A stretch of 64,000 nucleotides of DNA from UBA7803 sp040219935 (GCA_040219935.1 JAVJUA010000011.1:248001-312000), one strand, 5' to 3'; positions 25,250-33,332 are shown, counted from the stretch's first letter. The notes: generated from the sequence alone by a model not told the origin. Numbers and translations: made by a program.

Positions 25250-26497
25250 TCAGGAGGACTTGACGAACTCGGGGTAGGCCTCGAGGCCACACTCCGCCAG
25301 GTCGGTACCCTCGTACTCCTCTTCTTCGGAGATGCGAATGCCCATGACAGCCTTGAGCACGCCCCAGACGATCAGGCTGGCACCGAACACCCAGCCGAAG
25401 ATGCCGAGAATGCCGATCAGCTGGCCGCCGATGGTCGCGTCGGCGTTGTTGAACACCACCGCCAGAATGCCCCAGATGCCGGCAACACCGTGCACCGAAA
25501 TGGCGCCCACCGGGTCGTCGATCTTCAGCTTGTCCAGCGTGACGATGGAGAGCACCACGATCAGGCCGCCCGCCGCACCGATGATCATGGCCCACTGTGC
25601 CGACGGCGACAGCGGGTCAGCCGTGATCGACACCAACCCGGCCAGCGCACCGTTCAGTGCCATGGTGAGGTCGGCCTTGCCGAACATCAGCTTCGCCAGG
25701 ATCAGCGCCGCTACCAGACCACCGCAGGCGGCGATGTTGGTGTTGACGAATACCTGAGCCACCGCGTTCGCCTCGTCGATGTTCGACGTCTTCAACTCGG
25801 AGCCGCCGTTGAAGCCGAACCAACCAAACCAGAGGATGAACATGCCGAGCGTGGCCAGCGGCAGGTTGGCACCGGGGATCGCGTTGATCTGGCCGTTGGC
25901 ACCGTACTTGCCCTTGCGCGGACCGAGCAGCAGCACACCGGCAAGGGCCGCAGCGGCACCTGCCATGTGGACGATGCCGGAGCCCGCGAAGTCGGAGTAA
26001 CCGGCCGCAGAGATCCAGCCGCCGCCCCAGGTCCACATGCCCTGCATCGGATAGATGACGCCGGTCATGACCACGGCGAACGCAAGGAACGCCCACAGCT
26101 TCATGCGTTCGGCTACCGCGCCCGAGACGATGGACATAGCGGTCGCCACGAACACCACCTGGAAGAAGTAGTCGGATCGCGCCGAGTAGTACGTGTCGCC
26201 ACCCGAAGCCAGCGTGTCCTCCACCGTATTCTCGGCGCCGATGAACAGACCGAAGTCGGGGATGACTCCGCCCTCCACCGCGCCCAGGTACATGATGTAG
26301 TAGCCGCAGATGAGGTACATGATGCAGGCGATGCCGAACAGCGCGACGTTCTTCAAGAGAATCTCGGCGGTGTTCTTACTGCGCACCAGTCCAGCTTCGA
26401 GCATGGCAAAGCCGGGAGCCATGAACATGACCAGCGCGCCCATCACCAGAAAGTAAAAGGTGTCGAGCGCGTAGTTCGTTTGAATCAGATCTTCCAC
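25250..26497 (-). CDS. amtB: ammonium transporter
   Basis: 415 residues and eleven predicted transmembrane helices. The two channel histidines lie in GIVHMAGAAAALAG and SVHGVAGIWGIL. Ammonium is conducted across the inner membrane. Translation starts at a GTG preceded by AAGGAG. It is 27 bases downstream of glnK, whose product plugs the channel when nitrogen is plentiful. The operon appears to begin with the porin gene under a sigma-54 promoter. Confidence 0.96.
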   Translation of the reverse strand: MEDLIQTNYALDTFYFLVMGALVMFMAPGFAMLEAGLVRSKNTAEILLKNVALFGIACIMYLICGYYIMYLGAVEGGVIPDFGLFIGAENTVEDTLASGGDTYYSARSDYFFQVVFVATAMSIVSGAVAERMKLWAFLAFAVVMTGVIYPMQGMWTWGGGWISAAGYSDFAGSGIVHMAGAAAALAGVLLLGPRKGKYGANGQINAIPGANLPLATLGMFILWFGWFGFNGGSELKTSNIDEANAVAQVFVNTNIAACGGLVAALILAKLMFGKADLTMALNGALAGLVSITADPLSPSAQWAMIIGAAGGLIVVLSIVTLDKLKIDDPVGAISVHGVAGIWGILAVVFNNADATIGGQLIGILGIFGWVFGASLIVWGVLKAVMGIRISEEEEYEGTDLAECGLEAYPEFVKSS

Positions 26498-26524
26498 AAT
26501 CTTTCTCCTTGGTTGCGCGCGCTG

Positions 26525-26863
26525 TTACACAGCGTCCGCGCCGGTCTCGCCGGTACGGATGCGTACCACTTCTTCCAGCGCGGTTACGAAGATCTTTCCA
26601 TCTCCCACCTTGCCGGTGTTGGCTGATTTGGTAATGGTCTCGAGCACCTGGTCGAGCATGCCGTCGTCGACGGCCACCTCGACCTTGACCTTGGGCAGGA
26701 AGTCGACGACGTACTCGGCGCCGCGGTAGAGCTCGGTGTGACCCTTCTGACGACCGAAGCCCTTGACCTCGGTGACCGTCATGCCCTGAACGCCGATATC
26801 GGACAGAGCCTCACGGACGTCGTCGAGCTTGAAGGGCTTGATGATGGCTGTTACCAGTTTCAT
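26525..26863 (-). CDS. glnK: nitrogen regulatory protein P-II (GlnK)
   Basis: 112 residues. The start MKLVTAIIKPFKLDDVREAL is the standard P-II opening; an extension to 26893 is rejected because AGGAGA precedes the ATG at 26863. The T-loop uridylylation site is Tyr51 (ELYRGAEYVVDFLPK), and the C-terminal IRTGETGADAV is canonical. Linkage to amtB identifies it as GlnK rather than GlnB. It senses 2-oxoglutarate and ATP/ADP and controls AmtB. Confidence 0.95.
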   Translation of the reverse strand: MKLVTAIIKPFKLDDVREALSDIGVQGMTVTEVKGFGRQKGHTELYRGAEYVVDFLPKVKVEVAVDDGMLDQVLETITKSANTGKVGDGKIFVTALEEVVRIRTGETGADAV

Positions 26864-26879
26864 GGATATGTCTCCTATG

Positions 26880-26918
26880 GAATCGAGGTGCACGTGGAAG
26901 ATCTGTGCACCTCGATTC
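26880..26918. repeat. perfect 14-bp inverted repeat between porin and glnK
   Basis: GAATCGAGGTGCAC (26880-26893) and GTGCACCTCGATTC (26905-26918) pair without mismatch around an 11-base loop. The repeat fills most of the 63 bases between the porin stop and the glnK ATG. There is no following T-run. It could stabilise the upstream porin message, set an RNase processing site, or bind a regulator. Confidence 0.85.
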
Positions 26919-26926
26919 TGGCTGAA

Positions 26927-27664
26927 TCACAGGCTTTTCGACAGCGATACGATTGCACGGGTGCTGCAGTCCTTGGACCCGCCGAAGCAGTCGCTCTTGG
27001 AAACGTCGGTGCCGACCACGGCCAGACCTACGTCGACGCCGCCGAGTGGAATCGTGTAGGTGACGCTCCAGTCGATGACCTCTTCCTCGCCGAACGAACC
27101 AACCCAGTCATCGGAGCTGTTGTCGTCGACGATGCTGACGCCGACGTAGAAGTCGAGGGCGGCGTCCTGGGGCAGCGACAGGGAGTAGCCGATGTTCGGG
27201 TAGAACCAGGTCACGTTGTCGAGGTTGAAGTACTCGTTGGAGTAGCCGAGGCCCAGGGTGAAGGCGCCATACGACAGCGAGGCGGCCAGTTCGTTGTAGT
27301 CGAGTTCGGAGCCGGCACCGGGATACTCGTAACGGATGTAGCTGACGTCGTAGCCGACGTCTTCGTTGATCTGACCGGCGTAGCCGAGGTAGACGTCGAT
27401 TTCCTGGCTGGTGATGCCGAACTTGACGTTCGACGACCAGGTGCCCACGTAGAACCCGTTCTCCCAGGCAACGTCGAATCCGCCCTGAATGGCCGGATCA
27501 CGCCCGGTCTGAGACACGCCGCGGAACGAGTAGTCGGAGGCCAGGGTGACGTTGGCCGAGATCTCCGGGTCGGCATTGGCGGTGACGCTGCCGCCGAGCA
27601 GCAGGGCGCCGATGAGGGCCTTTGGCCACGCCGATGTGAGTGCGGTTGCCAGTCGGTTGTTCAT
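26927..27664 (-). CDS. TorF-family putative outer-membrane porin
   Basis: 245 residues with a signal peptide cleaved after TANA. The mature protein is a run of amphipathic beta-strands rich in Tyr, Gly and Asp, opening with ISANVTLASDYSFRGVSQTG, the signature of the family known as TIGR02001. It ends with a strand-like TRAIVSLSKSL; two cysteines near the C-terminus (DCFGGSKDC) may form a surface-loop disulfide. Relatives are often beside glnK-amtB and are proposed outer-membrane channels for small nitrogenous solutes. A ribosome site GAGGAAG precedes the start. A sigma-54 promoter lies about 90 bases upstream. Confidence 0.85.
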   Translation of the reverse strand: MNNRLATALTSAWPKALIGALLLGGSVTANADPEISANVTLASDYSFRGVSQTGRDPAIQGGFDVAWENGFYVGTWSSNVKFGITSQEIDVYLGYAGQINEDVGYDVSYIRYEYPGAGSELDYNELAASLSYGAFTLGLGYSNEYFNLDNVTWFYPNIGYSLSLPQDAALDFYVGVSIVDDNSSDDWVGSFGEEEVIDWSVTYTIPLGGVDVGLAVVGTDVSKSDCFGGSKDCSTRAIVSLSKSL

Positions 27665-27751
27665 GAGTCTTCCTCTATATCCTGATGTCGTGTGTTCCTT
27701 GGTTCACGGTCAGGGACCGCGACTCGGGTCTTCTGCCGTCCCTGGCCTAGT

Positions 27752-27767
27752 GGCACTTTTCGTGCCA
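27752..27767 (-). promoter_or_regulatory. sigma-54 promoter of porin-glnK-amtB
   Basis: On the minus strand the sequence reads TGGCACGAAAAGTGCC. The -24 element TGGCACG is a full match and the invariant GG-N10-GC spacing is kept; the -12 element has GTGC in place of TTGC. Transcription would start near 27740, giving a leader of about 75 bases before the porin start. Confidence 0.75.
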
Positions 27768-27871
27768 CAAAATTGTCTTCAACAAAATCAGCATGTTGAC
27801 GGATCCAGCACGGTCGGGGGTCCAGCGAGGGCCGTCAATGCACCAACGTCGAGCGTTAAGGGGTCGTGGAT

Positions 27872-27898
27872 TGCACCGAAATGGTGCTCACAGCACCA
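27872..27898. promoter_or_regulatory. NtrC-type enhancer site(s)
   Basis: TGCACCGAAATGGTGCT (27872-27888) is a close match to the NtrC consensus, with GCACC-N5-GGTGC in perfect symmetry. A second inverted repeat, TGGTGCTCACAGCACCA (27882-27898), overlaps it. The site is centred about 140 bases upstream of the predicted sigma-54 start, a normal distance for an enhancer. A half site TGCACCA is at 27839. Confidence 0.7.
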
Positions 27899-27913
27899 GA
27901 AACGGCCATGGGA

Positions 27914-27946
27914 GCCATTGGCGCCCAGCCATTGGGCGCCAATGGC
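27914..27946. repeat. perfect 14-bp inverted repeat upstream of ubiK
   Basis: GCCATTGGCGCCCA (27914-27927) and TGGGCGCCAATGGC (27933-27946) flank a 5-base loop. It lies in the 350-base space between the divergent porin and ubiK genes, 69 bases before the ubiK start. No T-tract follows on either strand. Its role is unknown; a regulator site or a leader hairpin for ubiK are both possible. Confidence 0.85.
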
Positions 27947-28014
27947 GCACGCGGGGGTCGGACGTCCGACATCGACGCGCTCCGGCACCGCGACTACCAT
28001 GCCGGCGTCGACCC

Positions 28015-28269
28015 ATGGAGCCCACCGTGAACCAGGACGCCCTGATCAGCGACTTTCTCGATCGTCTGCGCCAGCAGATGGCAGACGCCCTGCCCCGCGA
28101 CCGCGTCGATGCCGTGGTCGATCAGGCACGGCGCGCGCTGCGTCAGGGGCTGGCCGACTTCGATCTGGTCTCGCGGCGCGAGCTCGACGGCCACCTGCAG
28201 GCCCTGGAGCGGCTGACCCGCACGGTGGAAGACCTGGAGCGCCGCATCCGCGAGCTGGAACGACAGTGA
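28015..28269 (+). CDS. ubiK: ubiquinone biosynthesis accessory factor UbiK
   Basis: 84 residues of the YqiC/BMFP family. The N-terminal amphipathic part (LISDFLDRLRQQMADALP) and the C-terminal coiled coil (LERLTRTVEDLERRIRELER) are typical. UbiK forms a trimer that works with UbiJ in the aerobic coenzyme Q assembly complex. The ATG at 28015 gives the family length; the frame is open far upstream without similarity. The comM gene starts inside its stop codon region. Confidence 0.85.
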   Translation: MEPTVNQDALISDFLDRLRQQMADALPRDRVDAVVDQARRALRQGLADFDLVSRRELDGHLQALERLTRTVEDLERRIRELERQ

Positions 28270-29879
28270 AGGCGGCGCCTGGAGGCGCCGTAACGCCTGA
28301 CGGCGCCGTAGCGCCTGGAGGCGCCGTAACGCCTGAAGGCGCCGCCACCGCCGGCCACGTGGCCCACGCCCGGGCGCTCGTGGGTCTGTCCTCGCCGCGG
28401 GTCACCGTGGAAACCCACCTGCCGGGCGGTCTGCCCGGCTTCACCCTGGTGGGCCTGCCCGAGACTGCCGTGCGCGAAGCCCGCGACCGGGTGAAGAGCG
28501 CCATCCAGAACTGCGGCCTCGACTACCCGCGCGGCCGGGTGGTGGTCAACCTGGCGCCGGCCGAGCTCAGCAAGGACGGCGCCCGCTTCGATCTGGCCAT
28601 CGCCGTCAGCGTGCTGCGGGCGACCGGCCAGGTGCCTCGCAACTCGGCGCTGAACCTGGAGTTCGTGGGCGAACTGGGCCTGTTCGGTGAGCTGCGGGCC
28701 ACCCGCGGCTGCCTGTGCGCGGCGCTGGCGCTGGTCAATGACGACCCCGGAGGCCGGTCACGCCTCATCCTGCCGGCCGCCAGCGCCATGGAGATGGGCA
28801 CCGCCTGTCCCGACCGGCTGCTGGCCGCCACCCACCTTCGTGAGGTGGTTGCCTTTCTGCGCGACCCCGAGGCACAGCCGCTGCCCAGCGTGGCCGACCT
28901 GCCTGCGACGCCACGCATCCATACCCCTACCGAGCCCGGGCTGGAGGAGGTGATTGGCCAGGAGGCGGCGAAGCGAGCGCTCACTATTGCCGCCGCTGGC
29001 GGGCATCACCTGCTGATGATCGGGCCGCCGGGCACGGGCAAGACGTTGCTGTCGCGGCGCCTGGCCACCCTGCTGCCCGACCTCGAGCAGGACCAGGCCA
29101 TGGAGGTGGCCGCCGTCTACTCCGCCGCCGGCGCCGCGCCGCCGCCGCCGGGCCGGCCACCGTTTCGCGATCCCCACCACTCCGCCTCCGCCCCGGCGCT
29201 GGTGGGCGGCGGCCGGGACGCCATGCCGGGCGAGATCTCCATGGCCCACCACGGTGTGCTCATGCTCGACGAGCTGCCGCTGTTCAAACCGAGCGTGCTG
29301 GACCTGCTGCGGGAGCCGCTGGAGTCGAGGACCATCACCGTGGCCCGGGCCCGGTACCGCACCACCTTTCCAGCCGCGTTCCAGCTGGTCGCGGCCATGA
29401 ACCCCTGCCCGGCCGGATTCGTCTGCACGGAGGGGTCGTGCCGCTGCGCGCCAGAGCAGGTCCGACGCTACCGGGCCAGGGTCTCAGGGCCTCTGCTCGA
29501 CCGCATCGATCTGCACGTGCCCGTCATGCCGCCGTCGGAGGCGCTGGCGTCGGTACTCGATCCGCCGAAAACAACTCATCCCGGACAGCCTACGGCAGAC
29601 GCCCAGGCGGCGGTCAGGCAGGCTCGGGACAGACAGCGACAGCGTCAGGGATGCAGCAATGCGGCGCTGGCAGGACCTGCGGTGGTGGGGGCGGCCAATC
29701 TGGACGCCGGCGCGCGGCGCCTGCTGGCGCGGGCCGAGAGTGGTTTCGGGCTGTCGCTGCGAGGCATGCACCGGGTGCTGCGCACGGCTCGTACCGTTGC
29801 CGATCTGGCCGGCGCAGCCCGGGTCGGGTCAGACCATGTGGCCGAAGCTCTGAGCTATCGCGCCGCCTCGACCATGTAG
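28266..29879 (+). CDS. comM: ComM/YifB AAA+ magnesium-chelatase-like ATPase
   Basis: The longest coupled form is 537 residues from a GTG that overlaps the ubiK stop (GTGA); a second in-frame GTG at 28359 would give 506 residues, the usual family length, and may be the real start. The Lon-like N-terminal domain (ETHLPGGLPGFTLVGLPETA) precedes the AAA+ module with Walker A GPPGTGKTLLSR and Walker B VLMLDELPLF, and the C-terminal domain ends in SDHVAEALSYR. ComM is a hexameric helicase that extends branch migration in natural transformation. Its 3' end overlaps a cytochrome gene by 25 bases on the other strand. Confidence 0.88.
   Translation: MKAAPGGAVTPDGAVAPGGAVTPEGAATAGHVAHARALVGLSSPRVTVETHLPGGLPGFTLVGLPETAVREARDRVKSAIQNCGLDYPRGRVVVNLAPAELSKDGARFDLAIAVSVLRATGQVPRNSALNLEFVGELGLFGELRATRGCLCAALALVNDDPGGRSRLILPAASAMEMGTACPDRLLAATHLREVVAFLRDPEAQPLPSVADLPATPRIHTPTEPGLEEVIGQEAAKRALTIAAAGGHHLLMIGPPGTGKTLLSRRLATLLPDLEQDQAMEVAAVYSAAGAAPPPPGRPPFRDPHHSASAPALVGGGRDAMPGEISMAHHGVLMLDELPLFKPSVLDLLREPLESRTITVARARYRTTFPAAFQLVAAMNPCPAGFVCTEGSCRCAPEQVRRYRARVSGPLLDRIDLHVPVMPPSEALASVLDPPKTTHPGQPTADAQAAVRQARDRQRQRQGCSNAALAGPAVVGAANLDAGARRLLARAESGFGLSLRGMHRVLRTARTVADLAGAARVGSDHVAEALSYRAASTM
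28284..28337 (+). repeat. three tandem 18-bp repeats at the ubiK-comM junction
   Basis: Three head-to-tail units of GGCGCCGTAACGCCTGAC type occupy this stretch, differing at one or two positions, and a partial fourth follows. Read in the comM frame they encode AVTPDG, AVAPGG and AVTPEG. If comM starts at 28359 they are leader DNA instead. Confidence 0.85.
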
Positions 29880-30283
29880 TCCAGCGCCGCCCGAAGCTCG
29901 TCGTCGGTGCAGTTCATGCACGTGCCCTTGGCCGGCATGCCGTTGATGCCGTTGATGGTGTGGTCCCAGAGCGTGTCCATGCCCTGAGCGATGCGAGGCG
30001 CCCAGGCGATCTCATCCCCCAGAATGGGCGCGCCGGCGACGCCGACCCGGTGGCAGGTGCCGCAGTACTGCTCGTACACCTGGTCGCCGGTCAGCGCCAC
30101 GTCACCGCCGATGTTGCCGACCACGGTGGAGGTCGCGCAGTCCTCGCCGGCCCGGCACAGGCTTCCGAACGGCTGCAGGCGCTCGCGGATCTGCGCGTCG
30201 GTACCCGGCGGCACACGGTCCGCCGCGGCGAACCCGGCGGCCAGCACGACACCGATGGCAAAGGTCCACTTCAAACTGCGCAC
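29855..30283 (-). CDS. c-type cytochrome, cytochrome c5-like
   Basis: 142 residues from a GTG with GGAG 8 bases upstream; an in-frame TTG at 30313 is rejected. A signal peptide (WTFAIGVVLAAGFAAA) exports it to the periplasm. One heme-c site CGTCH is present, with a distal Met in NGMPAKGTCMNC; the CxxC after the Met is a mark of the cytochrome c5 group. It probably carries electrons to a terminal oxidase. It lies behind the terminator of the acyl-CoA dehydrogenase gene. Confidence 0.88.
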   Translation of the reverse strand: MRSLKWTFAIGVVLAAGFAAADRVPPGTDAQIRERLQPFGSLCRAGEDCATSTVVGNIGGDVALTGDQVYEQYCGTCHRVGVAGAPILGDEIAWAPRIAQGMDTLWDHTINGINGMPAKGTCMNCTDDELRAALDYMVEAAR

Positions 30284-30311
30284 GTCTGTTTCTCCAGTCG
30301 TCTCAGGAGGC

Positions 30312-30337
30312 AAAAAGCGGGCGCCGGACGGCGCCGC
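30312..30337 (-). terminator. intrinsic terminator after the isovaleryl-CoA dehydrogenase gene
   Basis: On the minus strand a GC-rich hairpin built from two GGCGCC blocks (30317-30337) is followed by TTTTT (30312-30316). It starts 25 bases after the dehydrogenase stop and lies before the cytochrome gene. Confidence 0.6.
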
Positions 30338-30362
30338 AGAACGGCCTCGGATTATACCGGCG

Positions 30363-31520
30363 TCATGCCGTAGCGTCGAACAGCTCCCGGCCGATCAGCA
30401 TGCGGCGGATCTCGCTGGTGCCGGCCCCGATCTCGTAGAGCTTGGCGTCCCTCAGCAGGCGGCCGGTGGGATAGTCGTTGATGTAGCCGTTGCCGCCCAG
30501 CGCCTGCACCGCCTCACCGGCCATCCAGGTCGCCTTCTCCGCCGCGTAGAGGATGCAGCCGGCTGCGTCGAAGCGGCTGGTGCGGCCTGCGTCGCACGCC
30601 CGCGCCACGGCGTACACGTACGCCCGGCAGGCATTCATGGTGGTGTACATGTCGGCGATCTTGCCCTGCATGAGCTGGAACGTGCCGATGGGCGCCCCGA
30701 ACTGCTGTCGCTCATGGACGTACGGCATCACCACGTCCATGCACGCCTGCATGATGCCGAGCGGCCCCGCCGCCAGCACCACGCGCTCGTAGTCGAGGCC
30801 GCTCATGAGGATGCGCACGCCCTGGCCGACAGCGCCCAGCACGTGGCTCTTCGGCACCTCGCAGCCATCGAACACCAGCTCGCAGGTGTCGGATCCACGC
30901 ATGCCCAGCTTGTCGAGCTTCTGGGCGGTGGCGAACCCCGGCATGCCGCGCTCGATCAGAAAGGCGGTGATGCCCCTGGCGCCGAGCGATGGGTCGACGG
31001 TGGCATACACCACCAGCACGTCCGCGCCGGGGCCATTGGTGATCCACATCTTGCTGCCGGTGAGCACGTAGGTATCGCCGCGCTCCTCTGCCCTGAGCTT
31101 CATGCTGACCACGTCCGAGCCCGACCCCGGCTCGCTCATGGCAAGCGCCCCGAGCTGGCTGCCGGATATGAGCCCGGGCAGGTAACGCTGCTTCTGCGCG
31201 GGCGTGCCGAAGCGCCGAATCTGATTGACGCAGAGGTTGGAGTGGGCGCCGTAAGACAAGCCGACGGATGCGGACGCGCGGCTGATCTCCTCCATCGCCA
31301 CGCAGTGCGCAAGGTAGCCGAGCCCGGCCCCGCCGTCGGCCTCCTCCACGGTGATGCCGAGCAGGCCCATGTCGCCGAGCTTGGGCCAGAGATCCCGCGG
31401 GAAGGTATTGCTGGCATCGATTTCGGCCGCGCGCGGGGCGATCTCGGCACGGGCGAAACGGGCCACGCTGTCGCGCAGCAGATCCAGCGACTCCCCCAAT
31501 CCGAAGTCGAATGCGTTCAT
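30363..31520 (-). CDS. liuA: isovaleryl-CoA dehydrogenase
   Basis: 385 residues of the acyl-CoA dehydrogenase family. It oxidises isovaleryl-CoA to 3-methylcrotonyl-CoA in leucine breakdown, passing electrons to ETF. The subfamily is indicated by a Glu in GLDYERVVLAAGPLG, the catalytic-base position used by isovaleryl-CoA dehydrogenases, while the usual position near the C-terminus reads YEIGAGTSE with Ala-Gly instead of a Glu. GGNGYINDYPTGRLLRDAKL also matches. Both methylcrotonyl-CoA carboxylase genes lie at 33.3-36.9 kb on the same strand. Confidence 0.9.
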   Translation of the reverse strand: MNAFDFGLGESLDLLRDSVARFARAEIAPRAAEIDASNTFPRDLWPKLGDMGLLGITVEEADGGAGLGYLAHCVAMEEISRASASVGLSYGAHSNLCVNQIRRFGTPAQKQRYLPGLISGSQLGALAMSEPGSGSDVVSMKLRAEERGDTYVLTGSKMWITNGPGADVLVVYATVDPSLGARGITAFLIERGMPGFATAQKLDKLGMRGSDTCELVFDGCEVPKSHVLGAVGQGVRILMSGLDYERVVLAAGPLGIMQACMDVVMPYVHERQQFGAPIGTFQLMQGKIADMYTTMNACRAYVYAVARACDAGRTSRFDAAGCILYAAEKATWMAGEAVQALGGNGYINDYPTGRLLRDAKLYEIGAGTSEIRRMLIGRELFDATA

Positions 31521-31591
31521 GGCACTGCCTCCGCCGTGACCGCGTGATTGTACGACACCGAAGGTTCAGGGGCGCAGGGTATGATGCCGCC

Positions 31592-33307
31592 ATGGAGGTC
31601 ACCGGCACCATCATCGCCATCGTCAGCCTGCTGTTCCTGATCAGCGTGCTGTCGAGCAGCATCACCCCGCGTCTGGGCATCCCGGTGCTGCTGCTCTACC
31701 TGTTCGTCGGCATGCTGGCCGGCGAAGACGGGGTGTTCGGCATCCTCTACGACGACGTGCTGTCGGCACAGCTCATCGGTTCGGCGGCGCTGGCGGTGAT
31801 CCTGTTCGACGGCGGCCTGCGCACCAACCGCCGCTCGTTTCGCGTGGCCCTGCAACCGGCCCTGGTGCTGGCCACCTTTGGCGTGGTACTGACGGCCGCG
31901 CTCACCGGCTTCGCCGCCATGTGGGTGCTGGAGCTGGGCCTGATCGAAGCCCTGCTGCTCGGCGCCATCGTCGGCTCCACCGATGCCGCCGCGGTGTTCG
32001 CCCTGCTCCACGGCCGTGGCATGGCGCTCAAGGAGCGGGTCGGCTCGACGCTCGAGATCGAGTCCGGCGCCAACGACCCGATGGCCGTGTTCCTCACCGT
32101 GCTGCTGGTGGAGGCTCTGGTGAGCGGGGTGCCGCCGAGCTGGGAGGCGGCGCCCTACTTCCTCTGGCAGATGGGCGCGGGTGCCGCTGTCGGCGTGGCC
32201 GGCGGCTTCGGCCTGGCGTTCGCGCTGACCCGGGTGACCCTGAATCCGGGACTGTATCCGCTGCTGGTGCTGTTCGGCGCCCTGTTCGTCTTCGGGCTGG
32301 CAAGCGTCATAGACTGCAGCGGATTTCTGGCCGTCTACCTGGCCGGGCTCACCATGAACATGCGGGTATCCCGCGGGCTGTACAACATCCAGCGCTTTCT
32401 CGACGGCGCGGCATGGCTCAGCCAGATCACCATGTTCCTCATGCTCGGCCTGCTGGTGACGCCCAGCGAGCTGCTGCCTCACGGCCTGCACGCGCTGGCT
32501 CTGGGTCTGGTGCTGATCTTCGTCGCCCGGCCGCTGGCGGTCGCCGTGTGCCTGGCACCCTTCCGATTCGCCTGGCGGGAGCAGCTTTTCATCGCCTGGG
32601 TGGGCCTGCGCGGCGCGGTGCCCATCATCCTGGCGCTGTTCCCGTGGATCGCCGGCCTCGAGAACTGGCAGACCTACTTCAACGTCACCTTCTTCGTGGT
32701 GCTGGTGAGCCTGGTGCTGCAGGGCTGGACGGTGGCCCCGCTGGCCCGCCGCCTCAATCTGGAGGTGCCCTCGCGCAGCGGCCGCATGCAGCGCATCGAG
32801 CTCGGCATGCCCGGGCAGGAGGAGTTCGAGCTGGTGGGCTATCGCCTGGACACCGACAGCCCCATCCTGCACACGCCACTCTCGCGCGTGAACTGGCCGG
32901 CATCGGCCAGGCCGCTGGTGGCCCTGCGCAAGGATCAGGTGCTGAAGCCGGACGAGATCGACGCGCTGGCGACGGGCGATCAGATCTACCTGCTGGCGCG
33001 ACCGGCCGACCTCGACGCCCTCGACCGGCGCATCGTCGGCGAGCGGGAGCCCGACCGGCTGGGCGAGCGCGAGTTCTTCGGCGAGTTCGTGATCCGGCCC
33101 GATGCCACCCTGGGCGCTCTGGCCGCCATCTACGGCTTCGAGCTCGACCCCGCGACCGGCGACGGCACGGTGGCCGACCTGCTGCTGCGCAGCTATCCGG
33201 AACCCGTGATCGGCGACCGCGTTCGCATGAAGACCGTCGAGTTCGTGGTGCGCGAGTTGGACGAGGACCGGATCAGCAAGGTTGGGCTGAAGCTGATTCG
33301 ATCCTGA
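31592..33307 (+). CDS. cvrA: potassium/proton antiporter, CvrA (NhaP2) type
   Basis: 571 residues. The N-terminal CPA1 transporter domain has about 12 helices and the conserved GSTDAAAVFALLHGRGM and EIESGANDPMAVFL motifs. A C-terminal cytoplasmic RCK_C-like domain (about 400-480, FELVGYRLDTDSPI) is followed by a CorC_HlyC-like tail. It exchanges K+ or Na+ for protons at the inner membrane. The ATG at 31592 begins the first helix. It separates two parts of the leucine-degradation set and diverges from the dehydrogenase gene. Confidence 0.88.
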   Translation: MEVTGTIIAIVSLLFLISVLSSSITPRLGIPVLLLYLFVGMLAGEDGVFGILYDDVLSAQLIGSAALAVILFDGGLRTNRRSFRVALQPALVLATFGVVLTAALTGFAAMWVLELGLIEALLLGAIVGSTDAAAVFALLHGRGMALKERVGSTLEIESGANDPMAVFLTVLLVEALVSGVPPSWEAAPYFLWQMGAGAAVGVAGGFGLAFALTRVTLNPGLYPLLVLFGALFVFGLASVIDCSGFLAVYLAGLTMNMRVSRGLYNIQRFLDGAAWLSQITMFLMLGLLVTPSELLPHGLHALALGLVLIFVARPLAVAVCLAPFRFAWREQLFIAWVGLRGAVPIILALFPWIAGLENWQTYFNVTFFVVLVSLVLQGWTVAPLARRLNLEVPSRSGRMQRIELGMPGQEEFELVGYRLDTDSPILHTPLSRVNWPASARPLVALRKDQVLKPDEIDALATGDQIYLLARPADLDALDRRIVGEREPDRLGEREFFGEFVIRPDATLGALAAIYGFELDPATGDGTVADLLLRSYPEPVIGDRVRMKTVEFVVRELDEDRISKVGLKLIRS

Positions 33308-33323
33308 GCCGATGAGGCGGCTC
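33306..33323. terminator. hairpin between convergent cvrA and methylcrotonyl-CoA carboxylase genes
   Basis: GAGCCG and CGGCTC form a perfect 6-bp stem with a 6-base loop, starting at the cvrA stop codon and 10 bases from the other gene's stop. No T-tract is present, so it is a weak candidate for a bidirectional terminator. Confidence 0.35.
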
Positions 33324-33332
33324 GCCGCCGGG

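Noticed and set aside
27751..27768. The inverted repeat GTGGCAC-TTTTC-GTGCCAC read as a terminator.
   Set aside because: It coincides with the sigma-54 -24/-12 elements at exact spacing, lies upstream of the porin gene and follows no gene end, so a promoter is the better reading.
30351..30356. A perfect TATAAT on the minus strand between the dehydrogenase and cytochrome genes.
   Set aside because: No -35 box is found at 16-18 bases, and a terminator-like hairpin follows directly. It is probably chance.
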